From Ectobacillus panaciterrae DSM 19096 (GTDB lineage: Bacteria; Bacillota; Bacilli; Bacillales; Bacillaceae_G): a DNA stretch of 64,000 nucleotides. Positions within the stretch are counted from its first letter, which is position 1. Each line of letters opens with the position of its first letter. The stretch spans positions 62,001-126,000 of the forward strand of contig NZ_KE387246.1 in assembly GCF_000430785.1 (NCBI RefSeq), read 5' to 3'. The translations under genes and the position numbers were made by a program. Under the pieces are notes generated by a model. That model saw only the letters and a program-made list of their open reading frames with translations, had not been told where the DNA came from and did not search any database. Positions 35,769 to 47,376 of the stretch are shown here, piece after piece.

Positions 35769-35899
35769 TTATAAAAAAGGAATTTACACCCTTGCATGGA
35801 AATTAAAACATACAGTCACTGCTGAAGTGAATTACTTAAGGATTTGAATAAACAATGGTACAATAGAAAGAAATGGACGAGAAGGAGCATGTTGTATAC

Positions 35900-36499
35900 A
35901 TGGATTTTGAGGCAGTGCGAGAATATTTTACGATTGAAAATATGCGGGATTTGCTGGAGAGCTATCGGGATTACGGACCGCTGGCCGGCATTTTCCTTCC
36001 GATGCTGGAGGCATTCTTTCCATTCTTGCCGCTGTTTGCGTTCATTATGGCAAATGCGGCAGCGTATGGTCTCTGGGGCGGATTTTTTTATTCATGGCTT
36101 GGTTCATGCTTAGGGTCATTGCTTTTGTTCGTACTAATCCGAAGCTTTGGGCAGCATCGCTTCTTTTCTTTTGTAAACCGTCATCCGAAAGTGCGAAAGT
36201 CAATGACTTGGGTGGAGCGAAAAGGATTTGGACCTATTTTTCTGCTGTTTTGCTTGCCCTTTTCGCCGTCTGCATTGATTAATGTGGTGGCCGGACTTTC
36301 CAAAATCAGCAAAAAGCAATTTATGCTGGCGCTTATGCTTGGAAAGGTCGTCATGATTTTTGGTATCAGCTATATCGGCTATGATCTTTTATCATTCCTT
36401 CATAAGCCGTTTAAAACATTGCTAGTTGCTTTTATTATATTCATTCTTTGGTACGTCGGGAAGAAGCTCGAAGTAAGGATGGAACTGGGAAAAGAATAA
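35900..36499 (+). CDS. yhjE: TVP38/TMEM64 family membrane protein YhjE
   Basis: 199 residues with five or six hydrophobic segments; family core FLPMLEAFFPFLPLFAFI, then GSCLGSLLLFVLIRSFG and FCLPFSPSALINVVAGLSK. Distantly related to DedA. The ATG at 35900 is preferred (AAGGAG upstream, conserved MDFEAVREY start); an ATG nine codons earlier is possible. Precedes the signal peptidase gene as in B. subtilis. Confidence 0.85.
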   Translation: MDFEAVREYFTIENMRDLLESYRDYGPLAGIFLPMLEAFFPFLPLFAFIMANAAAYGLWGGFFYSWLGSCLGSLLLFVLIRSFGQHRFFSFVNRHPKVRKSMTWVERKGFGPIFLLFCLPFSPSALINVVAGLSKISKKQFMLALMLGKVVMIFGISYIGYDLLSFLHKPFKTLLVAFIIFILWYVGKKLEVRMELGKE

Positions 36500-36585
36500 C
36501 ATTCATTCGCTGCAATCCGTACAAAAACAGAAAGCAAAATGGCGGAGAACACTTCATATTGATTGCCTGAATGGGGGAGAGGCTT

Positions 36586-37140
36586 GTGAAGGAGAGTTGG
36601 AAGCGCGAAAGCATGGCATGGATAAAAACAATCGGAATTGGTATTGTGTTGGCTGTTTTCTTTCGGACCTTTTTCTTTTCGACTTATGTAGTGGAAGGAA
36701 AGTCGATGATGCCTACCTTACAAGATGGTAACCTCCTTGTTATTAATAAGGTCGGCTATCAAGTAGGCGAGTTGCATCGATTTGATGTTGTTGTATTTCA
36801 TGCAAACAAGGAAGAAGATTACGTAAAGCGTATTATCGGACTTCCTGGCGATCGAATTGAATATAAAAACGACCGACTGTACGTGAATGGTTACTTTATG
36901 GAAGAGCCGTATTTGGAAGCATACAAAAAACAGCTTGCAGGCGGTCAGCTAACCGGAGATTTTAAGCTGGAGGAATTGACTGATAAAAAAGCAGTTCCAA
37001 AAGACTCTGTTTTCGTGGTTGGCGATAACCGCCTCGGGAGCTGGGACAGCCGGCATTTCGGATTCGTCCACATTAGTCAAATTGTCGGTAAGGTAGACTT
37101 GCGCTATTGGCCTATTCAGGAGGTTCGCGCTAAGTTTTAA
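36586..37140 (+). CDS. sipV: Type I signal peptidase (SipV-like)
   Basis: Removes signal peptides of exported proteins at the outer membrane face. 184 residues with an N-terminal anchor (TIGIGIVLAVFFRTFFF), the catalytic Ser in GKSMMPTL, the catalytic Lys in YVKRIIGLPGD and GDNRLGSWDSRHFG. GTG at 36586 follows GGGGGAGAG; an ATG at 36571 overlaps that site. Between yhjE and addB, the position of sipV in B. subtilis. Confidence 0.9.
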   Translation: MKESWKRESMAWIKTIGIGIVLAVFFRTFFFSTYVVEGKSMMPTLQDGNLLVINKVGYQVGELHRFDVVVFHANKEEDYVKRIIGLPGDRIEYKNDRLYVNGYFMEEPYLEAYKKQLAGGQLTGDFKLEELTDKKAVPKDSVFVVGDNRLGSWDSRHFGFVHISQIVGKVDLRYWPIQEVRAKF

Positions 37141-37194
37141 TGGGTAATTCGAATATTTCGAGTTACCTTCTTTTCTTAGAAAGGTGGGAATAGG

Positions 37195-40100
37195 ATGTCG
37201 CTTCGTTTTATACTCGGACGGGCAGGCAGCGGAAAGAGCGAACGATGCTTATCGGAAATTCGTGAAGAACTGCGCCGCAGTCCGAAGGGAGCTTCTATTA
37301 TATATCTTGTGCCGGAACAAATGACGTTTCAGGCACAGCAGGCGCTCAACCGTGAGATTGACGGTTCTATCCGGGCGCAAGTATTCAGCTTTTCCCGTCT
37401 TGCGTGGCGGGTGCTGCAGGAGACAGGTGGAGCCAGCCGTCTTCATATTGACGGCGCCGGTGTCAATATGCTGCTTCGCAGAGTGGTGGAAGCGCGCAAA
37501 GGAGAATTACGCGTGTTTCAAAAGGCTGCTGAGCAAAACGGCTTTTTTGATCAGCTCGGCGGCATGATTTCAGAATTTAAGAGACATAACTTAACACCTT
37601 CGAATGTATACGCTCTTTGGCAGGAGCTTGATACAAGAAGCAGTAAGGCGCATGATGTTTTGCTTGCGAATAAAATGTACGATTTACAGCTTCTTTATGA
37701 AGATTTTGAACGGGCGCTCATCGGCAAATATTTAGACTCTGAAGACTATATGAAGCTTTTGATTGAAAAGCTCCCGCATTCTTTGTATATGAAGAATGCG
37801 CTTGTTTATTTAGACGGGTTTCACACATTTTTGCCGCAGGAACTGGACGTGGTGAAACAGCTGCTTGTAGGCGGTGCAAACGTAACGGCAGCTTTAACGA
37901 TAGATGAAGAAACGCCAAAGCACGAGCTGGATTTGTTTTATACAACATCGCGCACATACAGCAAGCTTGTAAGTTTAGCAAAAGAAACAGGCACAAAAAT
38001 AGAAGCTTCTGTACAACTGACAGCTCAGGAGCGCTTTCGATCAAGCTCATCGCTTGCCCATCTGGAGAAGTATTATGAGTCCAGACCTTATAAATATTTT
38101 GGCGATGAGCCGGATATTACTATATATTCCGCTGCCAATCGCCGTGCAGAGACGGAAGGGATTGCACGTGAAATTCGCAAGCTTGTCCGTGAGGAAGGCT
38201 ATCGCTATCGTGATATCGCTGTGATAGTTCGGAACGGAGCAAGCTATTATGATGTAATCAAAACGATGTTTCAGGATTATAAAATTCCGCATTTTATTGA
38301 TGAAAAGCGTCCGATGCTTCATCATCCGCTTGTGGAACTTATTCGCTCCGCACTGGAGGTTATCAATGGCAATTGGCGGTATGATGCGGTGTTTCGCTGC
38401 ATTAAGACAGAGCTATTGTATCCGCTTGATACGAATAAAGAAAAGCTGCGGGAAGAAATGGATGAGTTTGAAAACTATTGTCTTGCTTACGGCATACAAG
38501 GGAAAAAGTGGACAGCCGGGGAGCGATGGACGTATCGGCGCTATCGTTCGCTTGAAGGATATACTTCTATGCAAACAGACAACGAACGGGAAATAGAAGA
38601 AAAAATTAACAAGCTTCGCGACATTGTTGCAGAACCGATTCTGCAGCTGCAAAAGCGTTTGAAGCGTGCGAAGTCAACGTTGAAAATGTGCGAGGCGGTT
38701 TATTTATTTTTAGAAGAATTGCATATTCCGAAAAAACTGGAAGCGCTCCGGCAGCAGGCAGAAGAGGAAGGCAGCCTCCTGTTTGCGAATGATCATGACC
38801 AAGTATGGCAGGAGGTTATTGATTTACTGGATAAGTACGTAGAAATGCTGGGGGAAGAAAAGCTTTCTCTTGATATGTTCATTGAAGTCATGGCGACGGG
38901 ACTGGAGTCATTGAAGTTTGCGAACATACCGCCTTCCTTGGATCAGGTGCTGATTGCAAATATGGACCGGTCCCGTTTATCCAATATTCGTGCTCTGTTT
39001 CTTATCGGAGCGAACGAAGGGGTAATTCCGGCTGCGATTTTAGATGAAGGCGTACTATCTGATGAAGAGCGTGAAACGCTGCTTGCATCGGGGATCGAGC
39101 TGGCGCCTACAGGGCGTCAAAAGCTGTTGGATGAGCAGTTTGTCATCTACCAAGCTCTCACGCGTTCATCCCATAAGCTGTACATTACATGTCCGTTAGC
39201 GGACGAAGAAGGAAAGATGCTGCTTCCGTCCAGTCTGCTTAAAAAGATTAAAGGAATGTTCCCGAGAGTGAACGAGATCTTCCTGACGAATGATGTAAAC
39301 GATTATGCAATCGAAAAACAAGTATCCTTCGTAGCAACGCCTGCTGTCACGCTTTCATATTTAACGCAGCAGCTGCAAAATTGGAAACGGTACGGATTTC
39401 AAGGAAACCTTTCTTTCTGGTGGGATGTATACAATTTTTATGTGACAGCGCCTGAATGGAAGATGAGAAGTAAACGCGTGCTGTCGAGCTTATTTTATCG
39501 AAATGAAGCACGCAAGCTGAATCGTTCTGTCAGCCGTGAATTGTACGGGGATGCAATCAGAGGAAGTGTATCGCGCATGGAGCTGTTTCAGCGCTGCTCG
39601 TATGCTCACTTCGTACAGCACGGGCTATCTTTGAAAGAACGTGATATTTTTAAAATTGATGCACCGGACATCGGCGAGCTGTTTCATGCAGCGCTAAAGA
39701 ACATCGCAGACCGTCTTGCGAAGGAAAGCAGGAGCTGGGCGGATTTAACGCGAAAAGAATGCGAGTATCTTGCTATGGAAGCGATAGAAAACCTTGCACC
39801 GCTATTGCAAAAAGAAATTCTATTAAGCTCCAACCGCCATCATTATCTAAAAAGAAAGCTTCAGCAAATTATTTTCCGTGCTTCACTGATTCTGAGCGAG
39901 CATGCGAAGGCAAGCGGATTTGTTCCAGTTGATCTTGAAGTTCCGTTCGGCATGGGAAACGGCGCCTTACCGCCGCTCCAGTTCCAGCTTGCGAACGGGG
40001 CAAGAATGGAAGTTGTCGGTCGTATCGACCGTGTAGATAAAGCAGAAAGCGAACAAGGCACGTTTTTGCGCATTATCGATTATAAATCTAGTGCGAAATC

Positions 40101-40695
40101 TTTAGATGTTACGGAAGTGTACTACGGTTTGGCACTGCAAATGCTCACCTATTTGGATGTTGTTATAGAAAATGCAGGGAAATGGGTGAAGAATGGCGCC
40201 TCAGCCGCTCCGGCAGGCGTGCTTTATTTCCATATTCATAACCCGATGATTGATGTGAAAAGCAGTTTGTCAGAAGAAGAAATCGAGCAAGAAATTCTAA
40301 GGAAATTTAAGATGAAGGGGTTGCTGCTTGGAGATACAGATGTTGTCCGATTAATGGATAGCACTTTAACAAGCGGCTCATCTGATATTGTATCTGCAGG
40401 CTTGAAAAAGGACGGCAGCTTCAGCGCTTACTCGTCAGTAGCGAGCGAGCAGGAATTCGGCATGCTGAAGAATCATGTACGCCGTACGTTTCAAGATATC
40501 GGTACAAACATTACTGATGGTGTAATTGACATTGCGCCTTATAAATTGAAAACGAAAGCAGCATGTACATTTTGTCAGTTTAAATCCGTATGTCAATTCG
40601 ATGAATCGCTGGAGGAAAACAGCTATCGTTCTTTAAAACCGCTAAAAGGAAGCGAAGCGCTGCAGAAGATAAGAGAGGAGCTCAGCCGCTTATGA
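37195..40695 (+). CDS. addB: ATP-dependent helicase/nuclease subunit B
   Basis: Subunit of AddAB, the RecBCD-like end-processing and recombination enzyme. 1166 residues. Walker [10 protein letters not shown] near the N-terminus; C-terminal nuclease motif IIDYKSS; iron-sulphur cluster cysteines in FQRCSYAHF and [12 protein letters not shown]. The stop overlaps the addA start by 4 bp (ATGA). Confidence 0.96.
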   Translation: MSLRFILGRAGSGKSERCLSEIREELRRSPKGASIIYLVPEQMTFQAQQALNREIDGSIRAQVFSFSRLAWRVLQETGGASRLHIDGAGVNMLLRRVVEARKGELRVFQKAAEQNGFFDQLGGMISEFKRHNLTPSNVYALWQELDTRSSKAHDVLLANKMYDLQLLYEDFERALIGKYLDSEDYMKLLIEKLPHSLYMKNALVYLDGFHTFLPQELDVVKQLLVGGANVTAALTIDEETPKHELDLFYTTSRTYSKLVSLAKETGTKIEASVQLTAQERFRSSSSLAHLEKYYESRPYKYFGDEPDITIYSAANRRAETEGIAREIRKLVREEGYRYRDIAVIVRNGASYYDVIKTMFQDYKIPHFIDEKRPMLHHPLVELIRSALEVINGNWRYDAVFRCIKTELLYPLDTNKEKLREEMDEFENYCLAYGIQGKKWTAGERWTYRRYRSLEGYTSMQTDNEREIEEKINKLRDIVAEPILQLQKRLKRAKSTLKMCEAVYLFLEELHIPKKLEALRQQAEEEGSLLFANDHDQVWQEVIDLLDKYVEMLGEEKLSLDMFIEVMATGLESLKFANIPPSLDQVLIANMDRSRLSNIRALFLIGANEGVIPAAILDEGVLSDEERETLLASGIELAPTGRQKLLDEQFVIYQALTRSSHKLYITCPLADEEGKMLLPSSLLKKIKGMFPRVNEIFLTNDVNDYAIEKQVSFVATPAVTLSYLTQQLQNWKRYGFQGNLSFWWDVYNFYVTAPEWKMRSKRVLSSLFYRNEARKLNRSVSRELYGDAIRGSVSRMELFQRCSYAHFVQHGLSLKERDIFKIDAPDIGELFHAALKNIADRLAKESRSWADLTRKECEYLAMEAIENLAPLLQKEILLSSNRHHYLKRKLQQIIFRASLILSEHAKASGFVPVDLEVPFGMGNGALPPLQFQLANGARMEVVGRIDRVDKAESEQGTFLRIIDYKSSAKSLDVTEVYYGLALQMLTYLDVVIENAGKWVKNGASAAPAGVLYFHIHNPMIDVKSSLSEEEIEQEILRKFKMKGLLLGDTDVVRLMDSTLTSGSSDIVSAGLKKDGSFSAYSSVASEQEFGMLKNHVRRTFQDIGTNITDGVIDIAPYKLKTKAACTFCQFKSVCQFDESLEENSYRSLKPLKGSEALQKIREELSRL

Positions 40696-43600
40696 TGAAA
40701 AAACCGACAGGCAGCCAATGGACAGACGATCAATGGAAGGCAATTGCAGCAAGCGGACGGGATATTCTCGTTGCCGCTGCTGCAGGCTCTGGAAAAACGG
40801 CAGTGCTCGTTGAACGCATTATTAAGAAAATGACGAACCCGGAGCATCCGATTGATGTAGACCGCCTTCTTGTTGTGACGTTTACGAATGCATCCGCCCA
40901 AGAGATGAAAAATCGGATTGGGGAAGCGCTGGAGAAGGAGCTGGAGCACAATCCGCATTCTCAGCACTTGCGCAAGCAGCTGAGCCTGCTGAATCGCGCG
41001 TCTATCTCGACGCTGCATTCCTTCTGCTTACAGGTCATACGGACGTATTACTATATGATTGATATAGACCCTGGGTTTCGCATTGCAAATCAAACGGAAA
41101 TTGAGCTGTTAAAGGAAGAAGTGCTGGATGATATTTTAGAAGAAGAATATGGTCTGGAAGGGAACAAAATATTTTTTGAGGTTGTGGACCGTTATACAGG
41201 TGACCGAAGCGACCATGATTTGCAGGATATGATTTTAGCGCTTTATACCGAATCGAGAGCACATCCAAACCCGCTGCGCTGGCTCGATCGCCTCGTTGGC
41301 ATGTATGAGGTAGGGGAAATGCAAATCGATGATCTCCCGTACGTTAAGCACTTGCTGGATGATGTGCGTCTTCGGCTCGAGGGAGCAAAGCAATATATCC
41401 AAAAAGCGATGGAAATCGCGCTTCTTCCGGATGGGCCGGCGCCGAGAATGACTGCATTTGAATCGGATTATAATCAGCTTGAAAAGCTCTTGGGTGCAGA
41501 TTCTTGGACTCCCCTGTATGAAGCGATGCAGGATGTGAGCTGGGCAACGCTGCCGCGCATTAAGCGCAGCGATTACAATGAAGAGCTGCTTAAGAAAACT
41601 GATTCTCTTCGAACGAAAGCGAAGGAAGAAGTCGGTAAGCTAAAGGATGAGCTATTTAGCCGTACACCTGAAAAATATTTGCATGACTTGGCAACGATGC
41701 AGCCTGTTGTTGAAAAGCTCGTTGTACTTGTGAAGGAGTTTGGGTATCGCTTCCAAAAAATGAAGCGCGATAAAAGCATGGTTGATTTTACAGATTTAGA
41801 GCACTTTTGCTTGGAGATTTTAACGGATTCCTCTGAAGAAGCTCTGAGGCCGTCTGCTGTTGCCCTGCAATATCGCGAAAAGTTTGCTGAAGTGCTTGTG
41901 GATGAGTATCAAGATACAAACTTCGTACAGGAATCTATTCTGCAGCTTGTTACAAATGAAACGGAAAGCCAAGGGAATTTATTCATGGTGGGGGACGTAA
42001 AACAATCCATTTACCGCTTTCGTCTCGCGGAACCAGGGCTGTTTCTCGGGAAATACAAGCGATTTACTTCAGAGGGAGCAGCGGGCGGTATGCGCATTGA
42101 TTTGGCGAAAAACTTTCGCAGCCGTCAAGAAGTACTTGCAGGTACCAACTTTGTGTTCAAGCAAATTATGGGAGAAACGGTCGGTGAGATTCATTATGAT
42201 GCCGATGCGGAATTGAAGCTCGGTGCCGGCTATCCAGCAAGCGATGATACAGCAGCTGAATTTCTTATTGTGAATCAGAATACGAAAGCTGATTCTGAAG
42301 AAGACGGAGAGGACGAGCAGGCGGATTTGGAAACATCGCAGCTTGAAGCGCGCCTTATTGCCAATCGCATTCAAGAAATGGTTGCATCCGGCTATGAAGT
42401 GTATGACCGAAAGCATAATGCGATGCGCCCTGTTTCATACCGGGATTTTGTCATCTTGCTTCGTTCTATGCCGTGGGCGCCGCAGATGATGGAGGAATTC
42501 AAGCAGCAGGGAATTCCTGTATACGCCGAGCTGTCAACGGGATATTTTGAGGCAACAGAAGTGAACATTATGCTCAATATATTTCGTGTTATTGATAATC
42601 CTGCACAGGATATTCCTCTTGCCTCCGTTCTTCGTTCTCCTGTTGTCGGCATGACGGATGAGGAATTGGCACGCCTTCGCATTCATGCAAAGAAAGAATC
42701 CTTTTATCAGGTTCTTTGCAGCTTTGTGCAGAATACGCCGCCGGAGCATGAGCGAGAGCTTTACGATAAAGCTGCAGCATTTCAGGAAATGCTAAAGGGC
42801 TGGCGCGATTTTGCGAGACAGCAGCCGCTTACAGATCTCATTTGGAAAGTGTACCGTGAAACGGGATATTATGATTTTGTAGGAGGCCTTCCGGGCGGCA
42901 AGCAGCGGCAGGCAAACTTGCGAGTGTTATATGACCGCGCCCGGCAATATGAGGCTACGTCATTTCGCGGCTTGTTCCGTTTTCTCCGCTTTATTGAGCG
43001 TATACTCGAGCGCGGCGATGATATGGGAACTGCGCGTGCGCTCGGCGAGCAAGAGGATGTTGTCCGCATCATGACGATTCATAAAAGCAAAGGGCTGGAG
43101 TTTCCGATCGTGTTTGTTGCCGGCTTGGGCCGCCGTTTCAATACTCGAGATTTAAGCAACCGTTTCCTTCTTCATAAGGACCTAGGATTTGGATCGCAGT
43201 TTATTGATCCGCATAAGCGTATTAAATATGCGACATTGCCGCAGCTGGCGATTAAACGAAAGATGCGAATGGAATTAATTGCGGAAGAAATGCGTGTTCT
43301 CTACGTAGCTCTGACTCGGGCAAAAGAGAAGCTGATTCTCGTTGGAACCGTAAAGGACACGGAAGCTGCGCTCGCAAAATGGAATGAAGTGCGTGAGCAT
43401 CCTGACTGGCTGCTTCCCGACTATGTAAGAGCACAGGCGTCGTGTTATATAGATTGGGTTGGTCCTGCGCTTATGAGGCATAGGGGAAGCGCCTCGGTTG
43501 CAGAAGAAGCTTTTGTGCCGGCTTTCGTGTATGACTACGAGGCATCATGGAAAATCAGAACGATTGAAGCTGCGAGCTTAGCAGCTCCTGAAAAGCTTAC

Positions 43601-44396
43601 AGAAGAACAGCAGGAGCTGCTGGAGGCATTGCGAGAGCAGCGGGAAGTGCCTCTTACAAGCGAAATGCAGAAAGAGGTTCGAAATCGTTTAACATGGGAA
43701 TACGGCTTTGGTGCTGCTGCCGAGCATCGCGCCAAGCAGTCCGTTTCTGAAATTAAGAGAAACTACCAGGCTGAAGAAGAAAGCGACAGAGCGTTTCTTA
43801 GTTCCTTCCGTTCGCCGATTGAGAAGCGGCCGCGTTTTATGGAGCAAAAGGGTCTGACTGGCGCTGAGCATGGAACCGCTGTTCATATGGTCATGCAGCA
43901 TGTGAAGTTAGAAATGCCGGTTACGAAAGAAACGATTCAAGAACAGCTTGCTGGAATGGTAAATCATGAACTGCTGACATATGAACAAGCTGAAAGTATT
44001 CAACCGCAAGAGATTGCCGCATTTTTTGATACATCATTGGGGCAGCGTCTCCTGCAGGCGGAGCACGCAGAGCGGGAAGTGCCGTTTACCATGATGATGT
44101 CTGCGAGAAAAGCGTATGCTGATTGGCAGGCAGCTTATGACGAATCTGTTCTCGTCCAAGGGGTTATTGACTGCATGATTGAAGAAGAAGACGGGATTGT
44201 ACTCATTGATTTCAAAACCGACACCATTGCAGGGAAATTTCCAGGCGGGTTTGAGCAAGCGAAGCCGGTGTTGGAAGAGCGTTATAAACAGCAGCTCCAT
44301 TTGTACAGCGAAGCAATTGAAAAGAGTTTGCAAAAAAAGGTAAAGGAAAAGTATCTATACTTTTTTGACGGCCGCCACATACTACAACTAGATTAA
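40692..44396 (+). CDS. addA: ATP-dependent helicase/nuclease subunit A
   Basis: UvrD-type helicase plus nuclease subunit of AddAB. 1234 residues. Walker [16 protein letters not shown] near residue 30, motif [13 protein letters not shown], motif [14 protein letters not shown] and a C-terminal nuclease motif LIDFKTD. Translationally coupled to addB. Confidence 0.97.
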   Translation: MMKKPTGSQWTDDQWKAIAASGRDILVAAAAGSGKTAVLVERIIKKMTNPEHPIDVDRLLVVTFTNASAQEMKNRIGEALEKELEHNPHSQHLRKQLSLLNRASISTLHSFCLQVIRTYYYMIDIDPGFRIANQTEIELLKEEVLDDILEEEYGLEGNKIFFEVVDRYTGDRSDHDLQDMILALYTESRAHPNPLRWLDRLVGMYEVGEMQIDDLPYVKHLLDDVRLRLEGAKQYIQKAMEIALLPDGPAPRMTAFESDYNQLEKLLGADSWTPLYEAMQDVSWATLPRIKRSDYNEELLKKTDSLRTKAKEEVGKLKDELFSRTPEKYLHDLATMQPVVEKLVVLVKEFGYRFQKMKRDKSMVDFTDLEHFCLEILTDSSEEALRPSAVALQYREKFAEVLVDEYQDTNFVQESILQLVTNETESQGNLFMVGDVKQSIYRFRLAEPGLFLGKYKRFTSEGAAGGMRIDLAKNFRSRQEVLAGTNFVFKQIMGETVGEIHYDADAELKLGAGYPASDDTAAEFLIVNQNTKADSEEDGEDEQADLETSQLEARLIANRIQEMVASGYEVYDRKHNAMRPVSYRDFVILLRSMPWAPQMMEEFKQQGIPVYAELSTGYFEATEVNIMLNIFRVIDNPAQDIPLASVLRSPVVGMTDEELARLRIHAKKESFYQVLCSFVQNTPPEHERELYDKAAAFQEMLKGWRDFARQQPLTDLIWKVYRETGYYDFVGGLPGGKQRQANLRVLYDRARQYEATSFRGLFRFLRFIERILERGDDMGTARALGEQEDVVRIMTIHKSKGLEFPIVFVAGLGRRFNTRDLSNRFLLHKDLGFGSQFIDPHKRIKYATLPQLAIKRKMRMELIAEEMRVLYVALTRAKEKLILVGTVKDTEAALAKWNEVREHPDWLLPDYVRAQASCYIDWVGPALMRHRGSASVAEEAFVPAFVYDYEASWKIRTIEAASLAAPEKLTEEQQELLEALREQREVPLTSEMQKEVRNRLTWEYGFGAAAEHRAKQSVSEIKRNYQAEEESDRAFLSSFRSPIEKRPRFMEQKGLTGAEHGTAVHMVMQHVKLEMPVTKETIQEQLAGMVNHELLTYEQAESIQPQEIAAFFDTSLGQRLLQAEHAEREVPFTMMMSARKAYADWQAAYDESVLVQGVIDCMIEEEDGIVLIDFKTDTIAGKFPGGFEQAKPVLEERYKQQLHLYSEAIEKSLQKKVKEKYLYFFDGRHILQLD

Positions 44397-44411
44397 GGAA
44401 AGAGTGGGAGT

Positions 44412-44770
44412 GTGGGGAAAAAGCTGGTCGGAACCTGTGAGCTTTGCGGCAGGGAAGGCTTGGAACTTACTGTTCATCACTTAACGCCAAAGGAACTGGG
44501 CGGCACCTTTGAACCGACTGCTGATTTATGCATTGCGTGTCATAAGCAAATTCATGTTTATATACGAATGAAGAACTGGCAATTCGTCTCAATACAATAG
44601 AAGCACTGCAGGCGGACGATAAAATTGCAGCGTTCTTGAAATGGATCCGCAAGCAAGCATCTTCTAAGCTTATCCGTACAAAAAATTCAATGAACGAAAA
44701 AAGAAAGGGAGGTAGCGTTTGCCTCCCTTTTTCTTTTGTTCAGCTGCGCCTCGAAGGCTTCGCTTTTTAG
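44412..44770 (+). pseudogene. yisB: yisB, HNH-type protein with frameshift
   Basis: Starts GTG after GAGTGGGAG and reads CELCGREGLELTVHHLTPKE and LCIACHKQIH, the HNH-like core of B. subtilis YisB. After CAAATTCATG the frame slips and a stop comes at 44598. In the neighbouring frame the family sequence continues as LYTNEELAIRLNTIEALQAD, then FLKWIRKQASSKLI, as expected for YisB. One base lost (or two gained) near 44554 explains this. The second frame then runs through the terminator to 44770. Only a 62-residue truncated product is possible without correction. Confidence 0.8.
44701..44735 (+). terminator. Terminator after yisB
   Basis: AAAGGGAGG pairs with CCTCCCTTT, followed by TTCTTTT. Confidence 0.8.
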
Positions 44771-44880
44771 CTCCACTGGCTAGGTGCTGCTGTCTAAGAA
44801 CCTCCGCCGATGCATTGACAAAAAACGTCTTTGAAGGTGGAGAACATTGGTCTCTGCACCTTGAAGGTTACGCTTTTCTT
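44744..44880 (-). repeat. Family-1 hairpin repeat, copy d (partial plus full)
   Basis: A degenerate full element (44769-44880, minus orientation) preceded by a truncated terminus (44744-44768). On the minus strand it starts AAGAAAAGCG exactly at the gerPF stop codon. It is the only hairpin at the 3' end of the gerP operon. Confidence 0.75.
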
Positions 44881-45094
44881 ATGCAGACGCAATCTGATTC
44901 TGATCGTTCACATCTGGGTCAAATGTAGTTGTAGCGTTTATGCCACTGAACGTATTGACGACAAAAGCGACATTTGATGCGCCCGAACCGTTATAAGATT
45001 TTGTATTGTCTTTAGGAGATACATTATAAAAGTCCCCTAAATTAAACGAGCCGTTACTGTTTTGTACAACGACATTTCCGACAAACGAAGGCAT
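44879..45094 (-). CDS. gerPF: Spore germination protein GerPF
   Basis: 71 residues starting MPSFVGNVVVQNSNGSFNLGD, with VSPKDNTKSYNGSGASN as in GerPF. Start set at 45094 because AGGTGA precedes it. Last gene of the gerPABCDEF operon, whose products are needed for nutrient access through the spore coat. Confidence 0.92.
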   Translation of the reverse strand: MPSFVGNVVVQNSNGSFNLGDFYNVSPKDNTKSYNGSGASNVAFVVNTFSGINATTTFDPDVNDQNQIASA

Positions 45095-45128
45095 AGTTTC
45101 ACCTGCTATCCAAACGTATTTTCTTCTA

Positions 45129-45527
45129 CTATATGCTGTGGTTAGAAGAAGGTGTATCATTTGAGGTAAATTGACGAATCTGCAACACACGCGAGTTGCA
45201 AAAAGCATAGTCAAGCGAACCAATCTGAAAACAACCAGAAATTAGAACGCTAGTTATCGTGACATGGTCTACAACAATGAATGGGCATGCATGAATGGTG
45301 TGCATCCGAACTTCCTTAGAGCGCTTCGGCATTGTAATCTCTTGATCCGTAAAAATATTATACGCTTCAAAAGGCATTTCGCTATTTAAGAAAAAAGGCA
45401 CTTCACGCTGTACAGCAATCGATCTATTTTTTGCTTCTATCGTGTTCGTATCCCCAAGCTGGACGACACCGCTGAGTCCGAGAGATATGACAGATATATC
45501 ATGAACAACAGAAAATCGTCTAAACAT
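45129..45527 (-). CDS. gerPE: Spore germination protein GerPE
   Basis: 132 residues with the GerPE N-terminus SVVHDISVISLGLSGVVQLGD, which parallels the IxxLxxSGVxxIGD pattern of the GerPA/PF family. AGGAGC precedes the ATG. Between gerPD and gerPF. Confidence 0.9.
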   Translation of the reverse strand: MFRRFSVVHDISVISLGLSGVVQLGDTNTIEAKNRSIAVQREVPFFLNSEMPFEAYNIFTDQEITMPKRSKEVRMHTIHACPFIVVDHVTITSVLISGCFQIGSLDYAFCNSRVLQIRQFTSNDTPSSNHSI

Positions 45528-45536
45528 AAGCAGCTC

Positions 45537-45731
45537 CTAGGCCCGTGTTGTCGGAACATCAAGGACGAGGGGAACAAAGGGGCCCTTCGTAAGAGATTCT
45601 GGCGGCGTATCCAAAATAGAAGACATAATGATAAGATCAGCATCACCGATTAAAAAGAGAGCAGCTGCAGAAACCCCGAGGCTTTTAATAGAACCGACCT
45701 TAATTTCGTAATTGACAACGGTGAAATTCAT
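45537..45731 (-). CDS. gerPD: Spore germination protein GerPD
   Basis: 64 residues, MNFTVVNYEIKVGSIKSLGV then ALFLIGDADLIIMSS, characteristic of GerPD. GGAGGAATAGCGG precedes the ATG. Confidence 0.92.
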   Translation of the reverse strand: MNFTVVNYEIKVGSIKSLGVSAAALFLIGDADLIIMSSILDTPPESLTKGPFVPLVLDVPTTRA

Positions 45732-45734
45732 CCG

Positions 45735-46352
45735 CTATTCCTCCTTTCGCATATGGTGAGGCAAATGCTGAATAAAGGCAATAAAGGCTTTATCAATGTC
45801 CTGCTTCATATTTTGCGTGATGACTTCCTTCATGTATTGCTGATTTGACGTAATTTCCGGGTATGGCTGCACTTGTGATAAATAATACGGAAGGCGGTGC
45901 TCCATCTGTTTTCTGATATCATCGATCATCATTTGTCTATACATGTCATCTAAAGGAATTCGTTCATTATTCTCTAGCTGCACGATGCGGCTGTATGCTT
46001 CTTCGTTTAAATATCTATTCATTTCTTGCATAATATCTTGATAAAAATCCGGGTTTATTTGTGTTTCGGGGTTCACTTTGAGAGTTTCTGTGTCAACATC
46101 AAAGTCTTCAATCATTTGTCCCTTGCTTACGAAGGGGTTAAGACCGATATTTAATGTTCCGTTTAAGTTTTCCACCTTGAGCTGATCGAATTTGTATTCC
46201 ACCTTCCCGATGGAGGACGGAGGATTTCGTTTTACATCTTCAAGCTCTGCTTTCATAGCTTGCAGAGCTTTTTCCAATTCTTCCAGCTTTTGCTGTTGAT
46301 TTTGAATGGTATACTGCATCTGTTGTACGAAAGCAAACCAATCTTGGTTCAT
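45735..46352 (-). CDS. gerPC: Spore germination protein GerPC
   Basis: 205 residues. N-terminal coiled coil (about 12-43) followed by KVEYKFDQLKVENLNGTLNIG and a C-terminal helical part, as in GerPC. CAGGAGG precedes the ATG. 3 bp from gerPD, so tightly coupled. Confidence 0.92.
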   Translation of the reverse strand: MNQDWFAFVQQMQYTIQNQQQKLEELEKALQAMKAELEDVKRNPPSSIGKVEYKFDQLKVENLNGTLNIGLNPFVSKGQMIEDFDVDTETLKVNPETQINPDFYQDIMQEMNRYLNEEAYSRIVQLENNERIPLDDMYRQMMIDDIRKQMEHRLPYYLSQVQPYPEITSNQQYMKEVITQNMKQDIDKAFIAFIQHLPHHMRKEE

Positions 46353-46379
46353 GAAGAAAACCTCCTGAATGTGAGCAGT

Positions 46380-46595
46380 CTAGCTATTGCCCGTCGGTTC
46401 ACCGGAAGAGGAGATGGAAATGATCTGCCCTTCTGCCTTTAGCGGGCGCGCCGGCTCTTGAAAGCCTCCGGTATTAGAAAACTTTGATAGTGCTTTGATG
46501 GTTCCTGCACTTCCGATTTGGAACACAGAAGAGGTGGTAATGCTGCCTACTCGAAGATTGTTAATGATAATGCTTTGATGTACATACAGATTCAA
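46380..46595 (-). CDS. gerPB: Spore germination protein GerPB
   Basis: 71 residues, NLYVHQSIIINNLRVGSITT then SVFQIGSAGTIKALSKFSNTG as in GerPB. Starts with TTG, 8 bases after AAGGAGGG. Confidence 0.92.
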   Translation of the reverse strand: MNLYVHQSIIINNLRVGSITTSSVFQIGSAGTIKALSKFSNTGGFQEPARPLKAEGQIISISSSGEPTGNS

Positions 46596-46607
46596 GCAAA
46601 TCCCTCC

Positions 46608-46829
46608 TTAATAGTTGAAGGCGATCGGTTGGTCCACTACATCAGAATCATCCACATGTGTTGTGTTTTGATAGTTATAGACAGAAACATTTTCCCCGAC
46701 ATTAAAGGATCCTGCTCCGGCAAAGGTTCTGGAAAAGCTGATTGGACGAATCGCGAACACGTCGCCGATATGAACCACGCCGCTTGACCCGATATTGACG
46801 ATATTCATATTCCCTACAATAGCAGGCAT
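46608..46829 (-). CDS. gerPA: Spore germination protein GerPA
   Basis: 73 residues, [21 protein letters not shown] then [23 protein letters not shown] at 46829 is preceded by AAAGGTG. First gene of the gerP operon, downstream of a sigma-K-type promoter. Confidence 0.93.
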   Translation of the reverse strand: MPAIVGNMNIVNIGSSGVVHIGDVFAIRPISFSRTFAGAGSFNVGENVSVYNYQNTTHVDDSDVVDQPIAFNY

Positions 46830-46866
46830 GATGAAAAACACCTTTCGTTTAAAAGATTCTTATATT

Positions 46867-46894
46867 TATTGTATGGACGTTTTCCCCAGAATGT
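46867..46894 (-). promoter_or_regulatory. Sigma-K promoter of the gerP operon
   Basis: On the minus strand AC at 46894-46893, 17 bases, then CATACAATA (46875-46867). This fits the sigma-K consensus AC-N17-CATANNNTA; the gerPA start is 38 bp downstream. The gerP operon is sigma-K controlled in Bacillus. Confidence 0.75.
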
Positions 46895-46911
46895 GTATAA
46901 AAATTATGAAA

Positions 46912-46943
46912 AAGGAAAAGGCACACTCGTCCGAGAGTGTACC
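46912..46943 (-). terminator. Terminator of yisI
   Basis: On the minus strand GGTACACTC pairs with GAGTGTGCC and is followed by TTTTTCC. Confidence 0.85.
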
Positions 46944-47111
46944 TTACATTTCTTGATTTTTGATGTTGCAATCGATTTGCAGAAGCAGGACAATATTTAG
47001 CAGCTTGTCCAGTTCCTGACTGCAGGAAACGGTTTTCTTTGCGGTCATCCCGTAGCGTTCTGCCAAGTACTTCATCTTTTCGCGCTTTTTTTCAATCACT
47101 TGTTCGAACAT
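46944..47111 (-). CDS. yisI: Spo0E-family aspartyl-phosphate phosphatase (YisI-like)
   Basis: 55 residues starting MFEQVIEKKREKMKYLAERY; two helices with the family motif SQELDKLLN (about 31-39), which dephosphorylates Spo0A-P and so delays sporulation. GGTGGAGC lies upstream of the ATG. In B. subtilis yisI lies just upstream of gerPA, the same arrangement as here. Confidence 0.85.
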   Translation of the reverse strand: MFEQVIEKKREKMKYLAERYGMTAKKTVSCSQELDKLLNIVLLLQIDCNIKNQEM

Positions 47112-47376
47112 ACGCTTAGCTCCACCTCTTTAGGATTTTAAAGAGTGCTCCCAACACCATTCCCTTCTTTATAATTCATATTATACAATGTTTTATTCAA
47201 AAGAAAACCGTTTCGATAAAAGAAGGGAAATTTCTACAAAGTTTTGCAATATAGTATCTTCGTATACAAAAAAATACTTGAAATAGAAGTAAGTTTTCGA
47301 CGAAATCAGCAGGAATTTTTCTGTAAGGCTCCGAATGTATTGTAAGATACTAGCTGTGACATGGAGTGTGAAAACA

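Noticed and set aside
47290-47310. Possible Spo0A box (TTCGACGAA) upstream of yisK/yisI
   Set aside because: Only a partial match to TGTCGAA and no promoter geometry to support it.
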